Source: Bog-793 sp050013835 (GTDB lineage: Bacteria > Actinomycetota > Acidimicrobiia > Acidimicrobiales > Bog-793). From it: DNA of 64,000 nucleotides. Shown here piece after piece: positions 25,676-33,954 of this stretch (its first letter is position 1; every line of letters starts with the position of its first letter). Position numbers and translations under genes: made by a program. The stretch is taken from NCBI GenBank assembly GCA_050013835.1, contig JBEKEM010000012.1, positions 1 through 64,000 of the forward strand, written 5' to 3'. The notes beneath the pieces are model-generated. The model was not told the DNA's origin and searched no databases. It worked only from the letters and a program-made list of their open reading frames with translations.

Positions 25676-26326
25676 GTGACTGTTCACAGAGGTGACGAGC
25701 AGGGTCCAGCGACACGGAAGGGTCGCGAGACCCGTCAGCGGATCGTTGACGCCGCCGCGGACCTCATTTATGAGCGCGGGGTCGCGGCCGCGAGCCTCGA
25801 CGACGTCGGCCGGGCAACGGGAACCAGCAAGTCGCAGCTGTACCACTACTTCTCTGGCAAGAACGCCCTTGTCGGCGCGGTGATAGACCGCCAGCGCGAC
25901 AGGATCCTGGCCTTCCAGCGGCCAGTACTCGAGGCCCTGGCGACCTGGGAGGACATCACCAGCTGGCGCGACATGATCGTAGTGCTGCAACGAGAGCTCG
26001 GCTGTCGGGGGGGTTGCCCGCTCGGGTCGCTGGCCAACGAGCTCGCCGAGCTGGACGACACCGCTCGCGTCCAGCTGGCCGACGCCATCGGCAGCTGGGA
26101 GCAACTTCTTGCTGATGGGTTGGCGACGATGGCCCAGCGGGGAGAACTGCGATCAGATGCGGACCCGGCGAAACTGGCCCTCGGCGTGATGGCCAGCCTG
26201 CAAGGCGGGCTCCTGCTCGCCAAGACAACACGCAGCACCTACCCGCTTGAAGTCGCCCTTGACGCCGCCATCACGTACCTACGAACCTTCGCCTTTCCTA
26301 AACCCAACACGCCGAGCCGCGTCTGA
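25676..26326 (+). CDS. TetR-family transcriptional regulator
   Basis: 216 residues from GTG 25676. The N-terminal helix-turn-helix reads GRETRQRIVDAAADLIYERG then ASLDDVGRATGTSKSQLYHYF, with KNALVGAVIDRQRDRIL after it. The C-terminal ligand domain with a GCRGGCPLGSLANEL motif is of the LmrA/YxaF type, in which this Cys/Gly-rich loop is common. It is divergent from the molybdoenzyme/cytochrome pair and probably represses it. An upstream ATG at 25604 would overlap the predicted operator, so I prefer GTG 25676. Confidence 0.9.
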   Translation: MTVHRGDEQGPATRKGRETRQRIVDAAADLIYERGVAAASLDDVGRATGTSKSQLYHYFSGKNALVGAVIDRQRDRILAFQRPVLEALATWEDITSWRDMIVVLQRELGCRGGCPLGSLANELAELDDTARVQLADAIGSWEQLLADGLATMAQRGELRSDADPAKLALGVMASLQGGLLLAKTTRSTYPLEVALDAAITYLRTFAFPKPNTPSRV

Positions 26327-26381
26327 AGGCAATCGGACACACGGCCTGACGCTCAGGGGCAGTCGATCGCCCGGCGCAATA

Positions 26382-26717
26382 ATGTGCGAATGGCAAATCC
26401 AAGCTTCTCAGAGTCGGCGCCTCGGCGCTCGGATGCGCGCCGAGGGATACAGCACGCTGGAGGAGCTCGAAGCCCACTACACGGGTGGTGATCAGCCGAT
26501 GAGCCCGCTGAACTACGTCTGGTACCAGTACCGGTGGCAGCGACTCGCGGCAAAGATGTTCGACGCCGACGGTGAGGACGGACTGGTCCGCTTTTGGGAT
26601 TGCTTTCACGCAACCGATCGCCTCAGTTCCGGCGAGGTCACGGCGGCGCCCCTGGCCCAGCTGCTAAGAACCGAGGTGAGTGAGACCCTCGGCCGAGCAG
26701 TACAGACTTGGCGATAG
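26382..26717 (+). CDS. Hypothetical protein, possibly a C-terminal remnant
   Basis: About 111 residues from ATG 26382. The part from residue 50 on (NYVWYQYRWQRLAAKMFDAD, GEDGLVRFWDCFHA, LLRTEVSETLGRAVQTWR) resembles the helical C-terminal end of larger gluzincin-like extracellular proteins, where a helix pair and a terminal Trp follow the peptidase domain. No HExxH or N-terminal part is present. It could be a decayed fragment brought in with segment C. The start is uncertain. Confidence 0.35.
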   Translation: MCEWQIQASQSRRLGARMRAEGYSTLEELEAHYTGGDQPMSPLNYVWYQYRWQRLAAKMFDADGEDGLVRFWDCFHATDRLSSGEVTAAPLAQLLRTEVSETLGRAVQTWR

Positions 26718-26754
26718 AGCCTGAAACGCCTGTACCGAGGATGTCGACACGACG

Positions 26755-27075
26755 ATGCGGATGAACCGCTTCAATTCAGCTTGCTACGGTGCAGATCGGT
26801 TCATCCGCGTTGGCCCCGCCGGAGACGACGCCCACTCGATGGCCGAGCCGAACGACGACTTGGGAACGCCGGCTTATCCATGCACGCTCTGCCCTGTCCA
26901 TGCCGCCCTCTGCTTCATCGATGCTAAGTGGAAGCTCTTTGCAAAGCTCTTCCAACTCCGCGACGCCTGGGTCACCTGGGGCCAGAAGCTTGCCGAGATG
27001 ATCGCTGCCGATGGACCGCTGAGCAAGGTCGACGTGATGAACGTCGCTGATCGGCTTGCCACGGCTCTGTCCTGA
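26755..27075 (+). CDS. Hypothetical small protein with Cys motif
   Basis: 106 residues (78 if the start is ATG 26839). It has PCTLCPVHAALCFIDAKWK, with three Cys and a His, followed by an amphipathic helix-rich tail (WVTWGQKLAEMIAADGPLSK). No family is recognised. The dispersed repeat at 27073 follows directly, so the gene end may have been altered by insertion. Confidence 0.35.
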   Translation: MRMNRFNSACYGADRFIRVGPAGDDAHSMAEPNDDLGTPAYPCTLCPVHAALCFIDAKWKLFAKLFQLRDAWVTWGQKLAEMIAADGPLSKVDVMNVADRLATALS

Positions 27076-27150
27076 AGGGTCCAATAATCTGATCCTGCTT
27101 GTGCCGGGCTTGTGTGAACGGGTTCGAGGGAAGCTGCTCACGCGTGGCGA
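27073..27150 (+). repeat. Dispersed repeat, second copy (inverted relative to 16.4 kb)
   Basis: CTGAAGGGTCCAA and GATCCTGC at the left end and the interior GAGGGAAGCTGCTCACGCG match the reverse complement of the 16424-16527 unit. The right-hand inverted arm is not found. The following 27151-27325 has only short unassignable minus-strand reading (for example NMKDALPALNARLVELDDRV). Confidence 0.5.
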
Positions 27151-27325
27151 TGGAAGCCTTGTCTGCAGGTGGTGTCGGGGACGCGGTCGTCGAGTTCGAC
27201 GAGCCGAGCGTTGAGCGCGGGAAGCGCGTCTTTCATGTTCTCGTGGTTAGCGTCGGCGATCACGCGCCGGACACTACGAGGATTCAGCGCGACCCAATGA
27301 CCAAAACACAGCAACCATGCCTGTG

Positions 27326-27534
27326 CGCGACTGACGCCGGATCAAGAGGAGGGGAGCTCGCTCCGCCAACTACACGCCAACTACAGGTACTGCCGCCCGT
27401 CCTGTATTGCCTGGTATCGCCTAGGCGTAAATGGCCCTAGAGCAGTTGGGATTCTGCACGAGGCGGCAGACTACGAGTGTGCGAACTTGACTGGGGGTCG
27501 AGAGGTCCCGGGTTCAAATCCCGGCAGCCCGACT
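27326..27534 (+). repeat. Attachment-arm repeat, copy 2 (with att core)
   Basis: Aligns with 19562-19770 over its whole length. The tandem CGCCAACTAC units are at 27364-27373 and 27375-27384, again 11 bases apart, and the block ends with the tRNA-Pro core. It is the right end of segment C. Confidence 0.6.
27487..27534 (+). repeat. Attachment-like copy 4 of the tRNA-Pro 3' end
   Basis: 48 bases match the tRNA-Pro 3' part with one change (GTCAAGAGG to GTCGAGAGG). No 5' tRNA half precedes it. It separates segments C and D. The following 27535-27775 contains no gene I can support. Confidence 0.85.
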
Positions 27535-27775
27535 AGTATGAGCAGCGCAAACGGCGTTCGGCGGGCATAGTCATGTTCATCGGGCGGTTGCCTCGCCAAG
27601 CGAGCGCCGGTGACGAGCTCACCCGAGAATGCGTGTATCACCCTGGATCCGGGCGGTCCTCTCCTCGGATCCGCCAGGCCACGTGTCCGTCGTCCTGCGC
27701 GCCAGGCGACCGACTCGACCAGGGCGTCACTCGCCCGGCGTTTGCGGACGTTGGAAGGTCAAGCGACGTCGGGGA

Positions 27776-28537
27776 CTAACAGTGGGCGTTCTCCAAACGC
27801 TGCGCCTTGACATAAGTCGTCGAACCATCGGACAGCGTTCGCACTTCGAGTTGATGCAGGGGCTGCCCGCCCAAGGTCCAGCGGTCGTAGTAGATCGTCA
27901 CACGATCACTAGGCGCCGGAGTCACACCTCCGCGGTAGGAGACCCATCGAATCGGAGCATCGATTTCCCAGTTCGCTTGGGTCAAAAGCATCCGGTTATC
28001 AGCCTGAGAACAAAACACGCCCTGGCCATGCAGGGCAGCACCTCCCCCTGCTAGTCCTCCAATGTTGGGATTGCCTGGGGGAAACGTTATCTCTACACGA
28101 GCGATGTGATCTCCGACAAATGTCAGGAGTTCGTAGGGCTGTCCGGTCATGCCGTAGCCAACCTGGGCGAGAATCGCTGGCAGCCTGCGAGGCGAGAAGT
28201 AGTAGACGGCGAGGATTGCGACAGGCGAAGTAAGAGGAAGCCGAGCCGATTCGAACGTTGTCGAGACGCCGCCCTGCCGCCGTGTTGCGCGGATTATCCA
28301 TCCTCCGTGAACACCGGCACTGCAGACTGCTTCGATGACAAGATTGCGCGTTCGGACTGTGTCGCCAAATTTGGGATTGGCGATCTTGAGAGGCTCTCCA
28401 AAGATCTTGCTGCAAGAATTCCATTTGACGGTAGGTCGTGAGGCGGGGACCGTCCCCTGCGCCGTGGTCGAAATGTCGGCGACACCGACTCCTACCGCGC
28501 ACAGGACGACAGTGGCCAAGTAGGCGAACGCTTTCAC
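27776..28537 (-). CDS. Secreted or membrane-anchored protein of unknown function
   Basis: 253 residues from GTG 28537, which has a TAATCT hexamer eight bases upstream and no Shine-Dalgarno, as for other leaderless-looking genes here; a TTG start at 28612 is the alternative. A signal peptide or anchor covers about residues 1-22 (KAFAYLATVVLCAVGVGVA). The rest is beta-rich with Cys pairs (SCSK, EAVCSAG, VFCSQAD, NAHC) and no known motif. It is divergent from the repeat protein at 28722 and both lie alone in segment D, so they may work together outside the cell. Confidence 0.6.
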   Translation of the reverse strand: MKAFAYLATVVLCAVGVGVADISTTAQGTVPASRPTVKWNSCSKIFGEPLKIANPKFGDTVRTRNLVIEAVCSAGVHGGWIIRATRRQGGVSTTFESARLPLTSPVAILAVYYFSPRRLPAILAQVGYGMTGQPYELLTFVGDHIARVEITFPPGNPNIGGLAGGGAALHGQGVFCSQADNRMLLTQANWEIDAPIRWVSYRGGVTPAPSDRVTIYYDRWTLGGQPLHQLEVRTLSDGSTTYVKAQRLENAHC

Positions 28538-28721
28538 TGGTTGCGAGATTAGACGAGCCAGCCTGTGGCGCGCACTCGGTTGAGGAGTTGTACAAAGAAC
28601 TGGAGACTGCAACAGCGGCTCTTACACGCGATAAAATTGAAATGCGTCCGACCATTTGTTCGCAATCGCACCCCGGTGCCTCCCGGGTCTCCCGGAGCTG
28701 AGCCTGGACGGAGGAGGCAAT

Positions 28722-30605
28722 ATGTCCCGACCAGGTCCTTTTCGCTTGGCCATCGCGATTGTTTCGCTTGTCGCTGGGCTATCAGGTCTTGCGACGATTG
28801 AGGTTGCTCAACCTGCGGCTGCATCTCCTTCCACTAGTGCCGCAGGAATGTGGTCATCCGGCACATTGATTGACTCCTCGCCGGGGGGGAATACCGATGC
28901 GATCTCATGCCCGAGCGTGGGCTTCTGCGCAGCCGTCGATGCGAAAGGAAACGTCCTTACCTACGACGGAAGTGCGTGGTCGAAGCCCAAGTCCATCGAC
29001 CCGGACGGAGGCGGACTCGTCTCAATCTCCTGTCCGTCAAGGAGATTCTGCGCAGCCGTCGATGCGAAAAGAAACGTCGCCACCTACGACGGAAGCGCGT
29101 GGTCGAAGCCCAAGTCCATCGACCCGGACGGAGGCGGACTCGTCTCAATCTCCTGTCCGTCTAGGAGATTCTGCGCCGCGGTCGACTCGCACGGCAATGC
29201 GCTGACCTATGACGGTCGTTTGTGGAGTTCCGACAGCATTCTCAAGAACGGGAGCGGCCCGTTCTCAGTCTCCTGTGCGTCGTCGGCCTTTTGCGCTGCC
29301 GTGAATTACGACAGCATCTCCATTTACAACGGAAGCTCGTGGTCATCACCAAATACCATCGCCAGGGGCCTGATCTCCCTTCAGTCGGTTTCCTGCCCAA
29401 TGCCAAACGTCTGCATTGCGGTCGACTTCAACGGGAACGTACTTACCTACCGTGGCGGATCCTGGTCGAGTCCGAGTCTCATCGACTCGAACGGGGGCGC
29501 GCCCGATTCGGTGTCCTGTCCGTCGGCAAGCTTCTGTGCTGCCGTGGACGATTCCGGATACGTCCTCACCTACGCCAGCGGCTCCTGGTCACGACCGAGC
29601 AAGATCGATTCGAACTTCGGAGGGCTGACCTCCATCTCTTGCGCATCGGCAAGCTTCTGCGCCGCAGTGGACGATTCCGGTTACATCCTCACCTACAACG
29701 GGATTTCCTGGTCCAAGCCGATAAGCATCCACCCCGACAGCGGTGGTCTCGATTCGGTTTCCTGTCCCTCGGCGAGCTTCTGCGCTGCCGCGGACGATTC
29801 CGGTTACGTCCTCACCTACAACGGGATTACCTGGTCGAAGCCGAAGCTCGTCGACCCGCACGGGGCGAACCTGGCGCTGTCAATCTCGTGCGCGACGAAG
29901 TCCTTTTGCGTCGCAGTGGATGACGGCGGGTATGCACTTACCTACAACGGGCAATCCTGGTCGAAGCCGGAGTTAATCGACCCAGCTCCGAAGTCTGGCG
30001 CCGCCTCGCTGGCCTCAGTTGCGTGCCCGGAATCGGGTCACTGCGTCGCGGTGGACGGTCAGGGCAGGTACCTGACGCTCAGCGACGGCTCTTGGTCGAA
30101 GCCCAAGGCCTTCGACCCGGCTGGCGCCGACCTCACAATCTCCTGTCCGTCAACGGCATTTTGCGCGGCGGTCGATTGGTTCGGAAATGCGCTGACCTAC
30201 GACGGCCGCTCGTGGAGCTCCGAAAGCATCGACCCGATACGTAATCCGAATTCCGTATCCCCGTTGTACCCCGAATTGTCCATTTCCTGCCCGACATCGG
30301 GCTTCTGCGTGGCAGGCGATGACCTGGGCGAGTACTTCATTTACCGCATGCACTCGTGGTCGAAGCCGAAGTCCATCCTAGGAGAGGTAGCGTTTTCTAT
30401 CTCCTGTCTGACAACGACCTTCTGCGCGGCAGCAGACTACGACAACGCCCTAACCTACGACGGAAGTTCTTGGTCGACCCCGAAGAAGGTCGACCCGAAC
30501 AGTGGTGGGCTCACTTCCATCTCCTGCGCGACATCACGCCGCTGTGTCGCGGTGGACGCTTACAGAGCGTTCATCTACTCGGCGCCAACGCCAGGTACTG
30601 CCTGA
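28722..30605 (+). CDS. Secreted protein with about 14 propeller-like Cys repeats
   Basis: 627 residues from ATG 28722, preceded by GGAGGAGG. A signal peptide (about 1-35) ends in AQPAAAS. Then follow about 13 full repeats and one partial repeat of about 41 residues. Each has a hydrophobic strand, SCPS..FCAAVD with two Cys, a G-N/Y-x-LTY strand, then DG..WS.P and an ID/VD turn. A four-strand unit of this size fits a beta-propeller blade; 14 blades would make two seven-bladed propellers, which is inference. Each repeat's Cys pair could form a disulfide. Repeats 1-3 are nearly identical at DNA level, a recent expansion. A role in surface binding is likely, but no ligand is indicated. Confidence 0.8.
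   Translation: MSRPGPFRLAIAIVSLVAGLSGLATIEVAQPAAASPSTSAAGMWSSGTLIDSSPGGNTDAISCPSVGFCAAVDAKGNVLTYDGSAWSKPKSIDPDGGGLVSISCPSRRFCAAVDAKRNVATYDGSAWSKPKSIDPDGGGLVSISCPSRRFCAAVDSHGNALTYDGRLWSSDSILKNGSGPFSVSCASSAFCAAVNYDSISIYNGSSWSSPNTIARGLISLQSVSCPMPNVCIAVDFNGNVLTYRGGSWSSPSLIDSNGGAPDSVSCPSASFCAAVDDSGYVLTYASGSWSRPSKIDSNFGGLTSISCASASFCAAVDDSGYILTYNGISWSKPISIHPDSGGLDSVSCPSASFCAAADDSGYVLTYNGITWSKPKLVDPHGANLALSISCATKSFCVAVDDGGYALTYNGQSWSKPELIDPAPKSGAASLASVACPESGHCVAVDGQGRYLTLSDGSWSKPKAFDPAGADLTISCPSTAFCAAVDWFGNALTYDGRSWSSESIDPIRNPNSVSPLYPELSISCPTSGFCVAGDDLGEYFIYRMHSWSKPKSILGEVAFSISCLTTTFCAAADYDNALTYDGSSWSTPKKVDPNSGGLTSISCATSRRCVAVDAYRAFIYSAPTPGTA
28981..29180 (+). repeat. Near-identical 123-base tandem repeat inside the propeller gene
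   Basis: CGAAGCCCAAGTCCATCGAC starts at 28981 and again at 29104, a period of 123 bases (41 codons). Identity is nearly complete over the first 70 bases and high across the unit. The unit length keeps frame, so copy number can change without breaking the gene. Confidence 0.75.
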
Positions 30606-31048
30606 AATCACCTCGACCGGAGCGGTCGAGCGTGCGTTCCTGGCGACAAGTGCGGCCATGTACATGATGTGGCGAGCCAAGGGCGCCCGCGATACCAGGG
30701 TGAACGCAACGCAAGAAGGTGTCCGACAGTTCAGTTTGGCCGATTCCCGTCTGAAGATCTTGCTTGATCGAGGATTCGTTGGTCCCATCCCCTTCCACTT
30801 CCCTGCCAATGCGGACCAAACGTCGATCACACGAAGGTGTCGTTCATGAGAAGTTGCGCGCGCCACTCGCGCTCGGCACGCGGTCAGTACAGACGTGCAG
30901 GGAAACAAGCACCTGCTCAGAGCTGCTCCGTGGACGCTGATGGACGCCCGTTCACACGTTCGAGTTCTCCGGGGGTCAAGACGTTCCGGTTTCAAATCCC
31001 GGCAGCCGACCAAAGTCTCGCCGAAGGCGGGGCGGCCACCTTGAGGAA
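30606..31048. other. Intergenic end of the island with degraded attachment site
   Basis: About 440 bases with no supportable gene. The last notable item is the degraded tRNA-Pro copy at 30971-31010, after which conserved-looking chromosome genes begin. Confidence 0.4.
30971..31010 (+). repeat. Attachment-like copy 5 of the tRNA-Pro 3' end (degraded)
   Basis: GGGGGTCAAGA, then CCGGTTTCAAATCCCGGCAG and CCGAC match the tRNA-Pro 3' part with several base changes and small deletions. It is the outermost and most diverged copy, consistent with the oldest insertion. Confidence 0.7.
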
Positions 31049-31645
31049 CTAACGCTCCTCGACCGGCAGGAGTTCCAAATCGGGTGGTGTCCTCTTGGCG
31101 TGGTAGAAGCCGAAAAGGACGAGGAGGAGCATCACGGCCGCAAGGGCAAACGATGCGATCCCGGCCCAGAAGGCGATCGTCCCGAAGGTGCCGAACGCAT
31201 AGGCCTCAAGGAGCAGACCCTCCAAGGTCGAGGCCTTGAAGGCGATCGTGACGTCCGTCGCGAGCTTCGCGTTGTTCGGGTGGGTCATGGAGGCTGCGCT
31301 GACCTTCGCGTAGACACCGCCATAGGGCAAGCCGCTTATGTCGGAAGCGATCTTCTGGGCGTACGCATTCGCCTGTGGGCCGGTGAGGACCTGCTGCCCG
31401 GCGTACTGGAGGAGGTAGGGCCGCTGTGCCGGCGTAATCTCGGATTTTGGCGGGAAGAAGATTTCCTGGCGAGCCAGCTGGTTGTGCACGCTCGAGGAAC
31501 TGAAGTTGTAGCCCCACATCAGCAGCGCGCCCGCCACGACGAGCATGACGACGATTACGACGCCGCCCGCGCTGACAAGAATGTCGAAGGTCTTGCGTCG
31601 CATTTTCCACCTCACGGTCTCGTCGGACTCGCCGACGAGGCTCAA
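31049..31645 (-). CDS. Conserved two-helix membrane protein, unknown function
   Basis: 198 residues. One membrane helix lies at about 20-47 (ILVSAGGVVIVVMLVVAGALLMW) and another at about 153-180, with an external domain of about 100 residues between them that has NQLARQEIFFPP and PYGGVYAKVSA. The start is uncertain: TTG 31645, an internal GTG, or ATG 31603 (MRRKTF). The extracellular loop binding or enzymatic role is unknown. Confidence 0.7.
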   Translation of the reverse strand: MSLVGESDETVRWKMRRKTFDILVSAGGVVIVVMLVVAGALLMWGYNFSSSSVHNQLARQEIFFPPKSEITPAQRPYLLQYAGQQVLTGPQANAYAQKIASDISGLPYGGVYAKVSAASMTHPNNAKLATDVTIAFKASTLEGLLLEAYAFGTFGTIAFWAGIASFALAAVMLLLVLFGFYHAKRTPPDLELLPVEER

Positions 31646-31800
31646 GATCCAGTTGTCGATCCTCCTGGGTTACGGTGAGCCTAACGACCCGAGGCCGTTC
31701 ACCAACCGGTCGGGCTGACAGCGGAGCTAACGCCGGCAGGAAGACCAGACGGCACGTCGACGTTGCCCGACCCCAATCTCTGGTTCGCTGGCAGGGCTCC

Positions 31801-32589
31801 TCAATCGCGGGCGGGTTCGCCGCGTGCTTCGTTGGGCTGGTCGCGCCGCCAGTAGGCCTTAGACGCGATGGCGTCCCGGTCCACTCCGACCCTCACGAAA
31901 AGGTCGACGGCAGAAAGGACGAGACGTCGCTCGCCGAGGGCGTAGGCGGCGACTCCGCGCGGCAGGGCGGATTCGCGGATCGCCTCCGGGAGCCGTGTTT
32001 CCTCGACCCAGCGGATCCGGGTGTCCGCCGTGCCGAGCGGGACCGGGCGCGATTCGGGTCCGTGCGGGGAGACGAGGAAAGCCGTCGCTGTGGCCCCGGG
32101 CGGCAGAGCCTCGATCATGGCGAATGTCGCCGGAATGGCGGAGTCGTCCGTGACGAAGATGTGCGACTCGGAGTCGGGACGGACGGTGATCACACCCCGA
32201 GGTCCGATGGCCTCGAGCCGACTGCCGACGTCGGTATCGGCGGCCCAGCAGGCGGCGACGCCGCCACCGTCGTGGATCTCGAACTCGAGATCCGCGGTGC
32301 CGGCATCTGGGTCGGCGCGGCGGATCGTGTAGCGCCGGCGCAGCGTGCGGCCACCTTGGGGAAAGTCGAGCATCAGGTCCTGGCCTGCCGTGAAGTTGAA
32401 ACCAAGGAGATCGGTCGACGCCACCGTGAGGGATCGCACGTGTGGCGCGATGTCCTCAACCTGTGCGACTTCCAGCCTGAGGAGATACGAGTCACCATAA
32501 CGACCGCCGAAGAGGCTGGCGGGCACCGGACGGTGCGTCGGCGTGAGTCCTCTGACAGACACCGGCGCCCGCAAAGGCTCCCGAGTCAT
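31801..32589 (-). CDS. Siderophore-interacting protein, FAD/NAD(P)H ferric reductase type
   Basis: 262 residues. The FAD-binding part shows RRYTIRRADPD, and the second domain GPRGVITV and DDSAIPA, with KAYWRRDQPN near the C-terminus. These are signatures of the SIP family (ViuB/YqjH), which use NAD(P)H and FAD to reduce ferric siderophores in the cytoplasm and release iron. A GGAGG lies before ATG 32589. No iron-box operator is obvious upstream and no siderophore gene adjoins. Confidence 0.88.
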   Translation of the reverse strand: MTREPLRAPVSVRGLTPTHRPVPASLFGGRYGDSYLLRLEVAQVEDIAPHVRSLTVASTDLLGFNFTAGQDLMLDFPQGGRTLRRRYTIRRADPDAGTADLEFEIHDGGGVAACWAADTDVGSRLEAIGPRGVITVRPDSESHIFVTDDSAIPATFAMIEALPPGATATAFLVSPHGPESRPVPLGTADTRIRWVEETRLPEAIRESALPRGVAAYALGERRLVLSAVDLFVRVGVDRDAIASKAYWRRDQPNEARGEPARD

Positions 32590-32835
32590 GGAAGCCTCCA
32601 GGTGGACGCTTCCATCGTGTTGAGGAGGGTCAGGATCCTGCTATCACGCGACGCCGGCGGGGCCGGAACGAGGTTCACCTCCACCCCCCAGAACAACGGC
32701 GACGAGGACGTCGGGCCCTGCTGCTCAAGACCGCGCTCGTTTCGGTCTCGCGCCCTGGTCCGTCTCGCACCCCTCCAACGGTAACGGCGTGCTTCCCGAG
32801 GCCGCGTCGATGAACTCCTTGGAACCCGACGCGTC

Positions 32836-32841
32836 TAGCCT
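32836..32841 (+). promoter_or_regulatory. Leaderless-type -10 hexamer for the aldo/keto reductase gene
   Basis: TAGCCT lies seven bases before GTG 32849 with no Shine-Dalgarno between. Similar TANNNT boxes occur before 46204 (TAGACT 46190), 46646 (TAGACT 46634), 49848 (TACGAT 49834), 52433 (TAAGTT 52421), 28537 (TAATCT, minus) and 63488 (TAGCCT 63500-63495, minus). Confidence 0.5.
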
Positions 32842-32848
32842 CGACTGA

Positions 32849-33832
32849 GTGGAGAAGCGCCGACTGGGAAAGACCGGGTGGGACGCGAGCGTCATCGGCT
32901 TCGGTGCATGGGCCATCGGGGCGGACTGGGGGGACGTCGACGACGACACGTCGCGCGCGGCACTGCGGGCGGCGGCCGCCTCCGGCGTGAACTTCTTCGA
33001 CACGGCCGATGTCTACGGGGACGGACGGAGCGAGCGTCTGGTCGCCGAGGTGCGCCGGGAGCTCGCCGAGCCGGTGTTCGTCGCCACGAAGGTCGGGCGT
33101 CGCGCCCCCGAGCAGCGCGTCGAGCACTACCGCCCGGAGAACCTCATCTCATGGGTCGACCGGAGTCGGGAGAACCTGGGGATGGAAGTGCTCGATCTCG
33201 TCCAGCTGCACTGTCCCCCGACGGACCTCTTCTACCACCCCGAGGTGTTCGCGGCGCTCGACGACCTCGTTGCGGGCGGCGCGATCGTGCACTACGGCGT
33301 CAGCGTTGAGAGGGTGGAGGAGGGTCTGAAGGCGCTCGACTACCCCGGTGTCGCGACGATCCAGATCATCTACAACATCTTCCGCCAGCGCCCGGCCGCG
33401 AGGTTCCTTTCGGCCGCCCGGGACGCCGGTGTCGGGGTGATCGTGCGGGTACCGCTCGCCTCCGGTCTGCTCACGGGCAAGATGACGCGGGACACGCAGT
33501 TCGCGTCGGACGACCACCGGAACTACAACCGCCGTGGCAAGGCGTTCGACGTCGGCGAGACGTTCTCCGGGGTCGACCTCGCGACCGGCCTCGCCGCCGT
33601 CGACGAGCTGCGCGACCTGGTGCCTCCCGGCCAGACGATGGCCGCGTTCGCCTTGCGCTTCTGCCTGTCGGATCCTGGCGTGTCGACGGTGATCCCGGGG
33701 GCGAGGAATCCCGACCAGGCGCGCCAGAACGCCTTCGCCGGCGAGCTCGGGCCGCTCGACGGGCCGACGCTGGAGCAGCTCGCCGTGCTCTACCGGGAGC
33801 TCATCGCGCCGGACGTCCACTACCGCTGGTGA
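32849..33832 (+). CDS. Aldo/keto reductase
   Basis: 327 residues, NADPH-dependent oxidoreductase with the expected (beta/alpha)8 motifs: GFGAWAIGADWG, FFDTADVYGDGRSE (catalytic Asp and Tyr), VATKVGRR (Lys) and DLVQLHCPP (His). The C-terminal STVIPGARNPDQ matches the cofactor-binding loop. The substrate cannot be predicted. It is cytoplasmic, with GTG start 32849 just after a TAGCCT box. The next gene, an amidase on the same strand, begins 123 bases later. Confidence 0.92.
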   Translation: MEKRRLGKTGWDASVIGFGAWAIGADWGDVDDDTSRAALRAAAASGVNFFDTADVYGDGRSERLVAEVRRELAEPVFVATKVGRRAPEQRVEHYRPENLISWVDRSRENLGMEVLDLVQLHCPPTDLFYHPEVFAALDDLVAGGAIVHYGVSVERVEEGLKALDYPGVATIQIIYNIFRQRPAARFLSAARDAGVGVIVRVPLASGLLTGKMTRDTQFASDDHRNYNRRGKAFDVGETFSGVDLATGLAAVDELRDLVPPGQTMAAFALRFCLSDPGVSTVIPGARNPDQARQNAFAGELGPLDGPTLEQLAVLYRELIAPDVHYRW

Positions 33833-33954
33833 GCCCATCGGCGGCCTCTCGGGCGCGTGCTCGGCAACGGGTTGACGAGGGCGGACGCCGGCGAACCGAG
33901 CGAGGGGTTGAGGATGGCACTCCGTTCCGGCAACCGGCACGCAGGAGGGAGCGG

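Noticed and set aside
28960..29230. CRISPR-like direct repeats
   Set aside because: The repeats are contiguous in-frame coding units without spacers.
16878..31010. The four downstream tRNA-Pro-like sequences as additional tRNA genes
   Set aside because: Only the 3' part is present each time; no acceptor 5' strand or D-arm precedes them.
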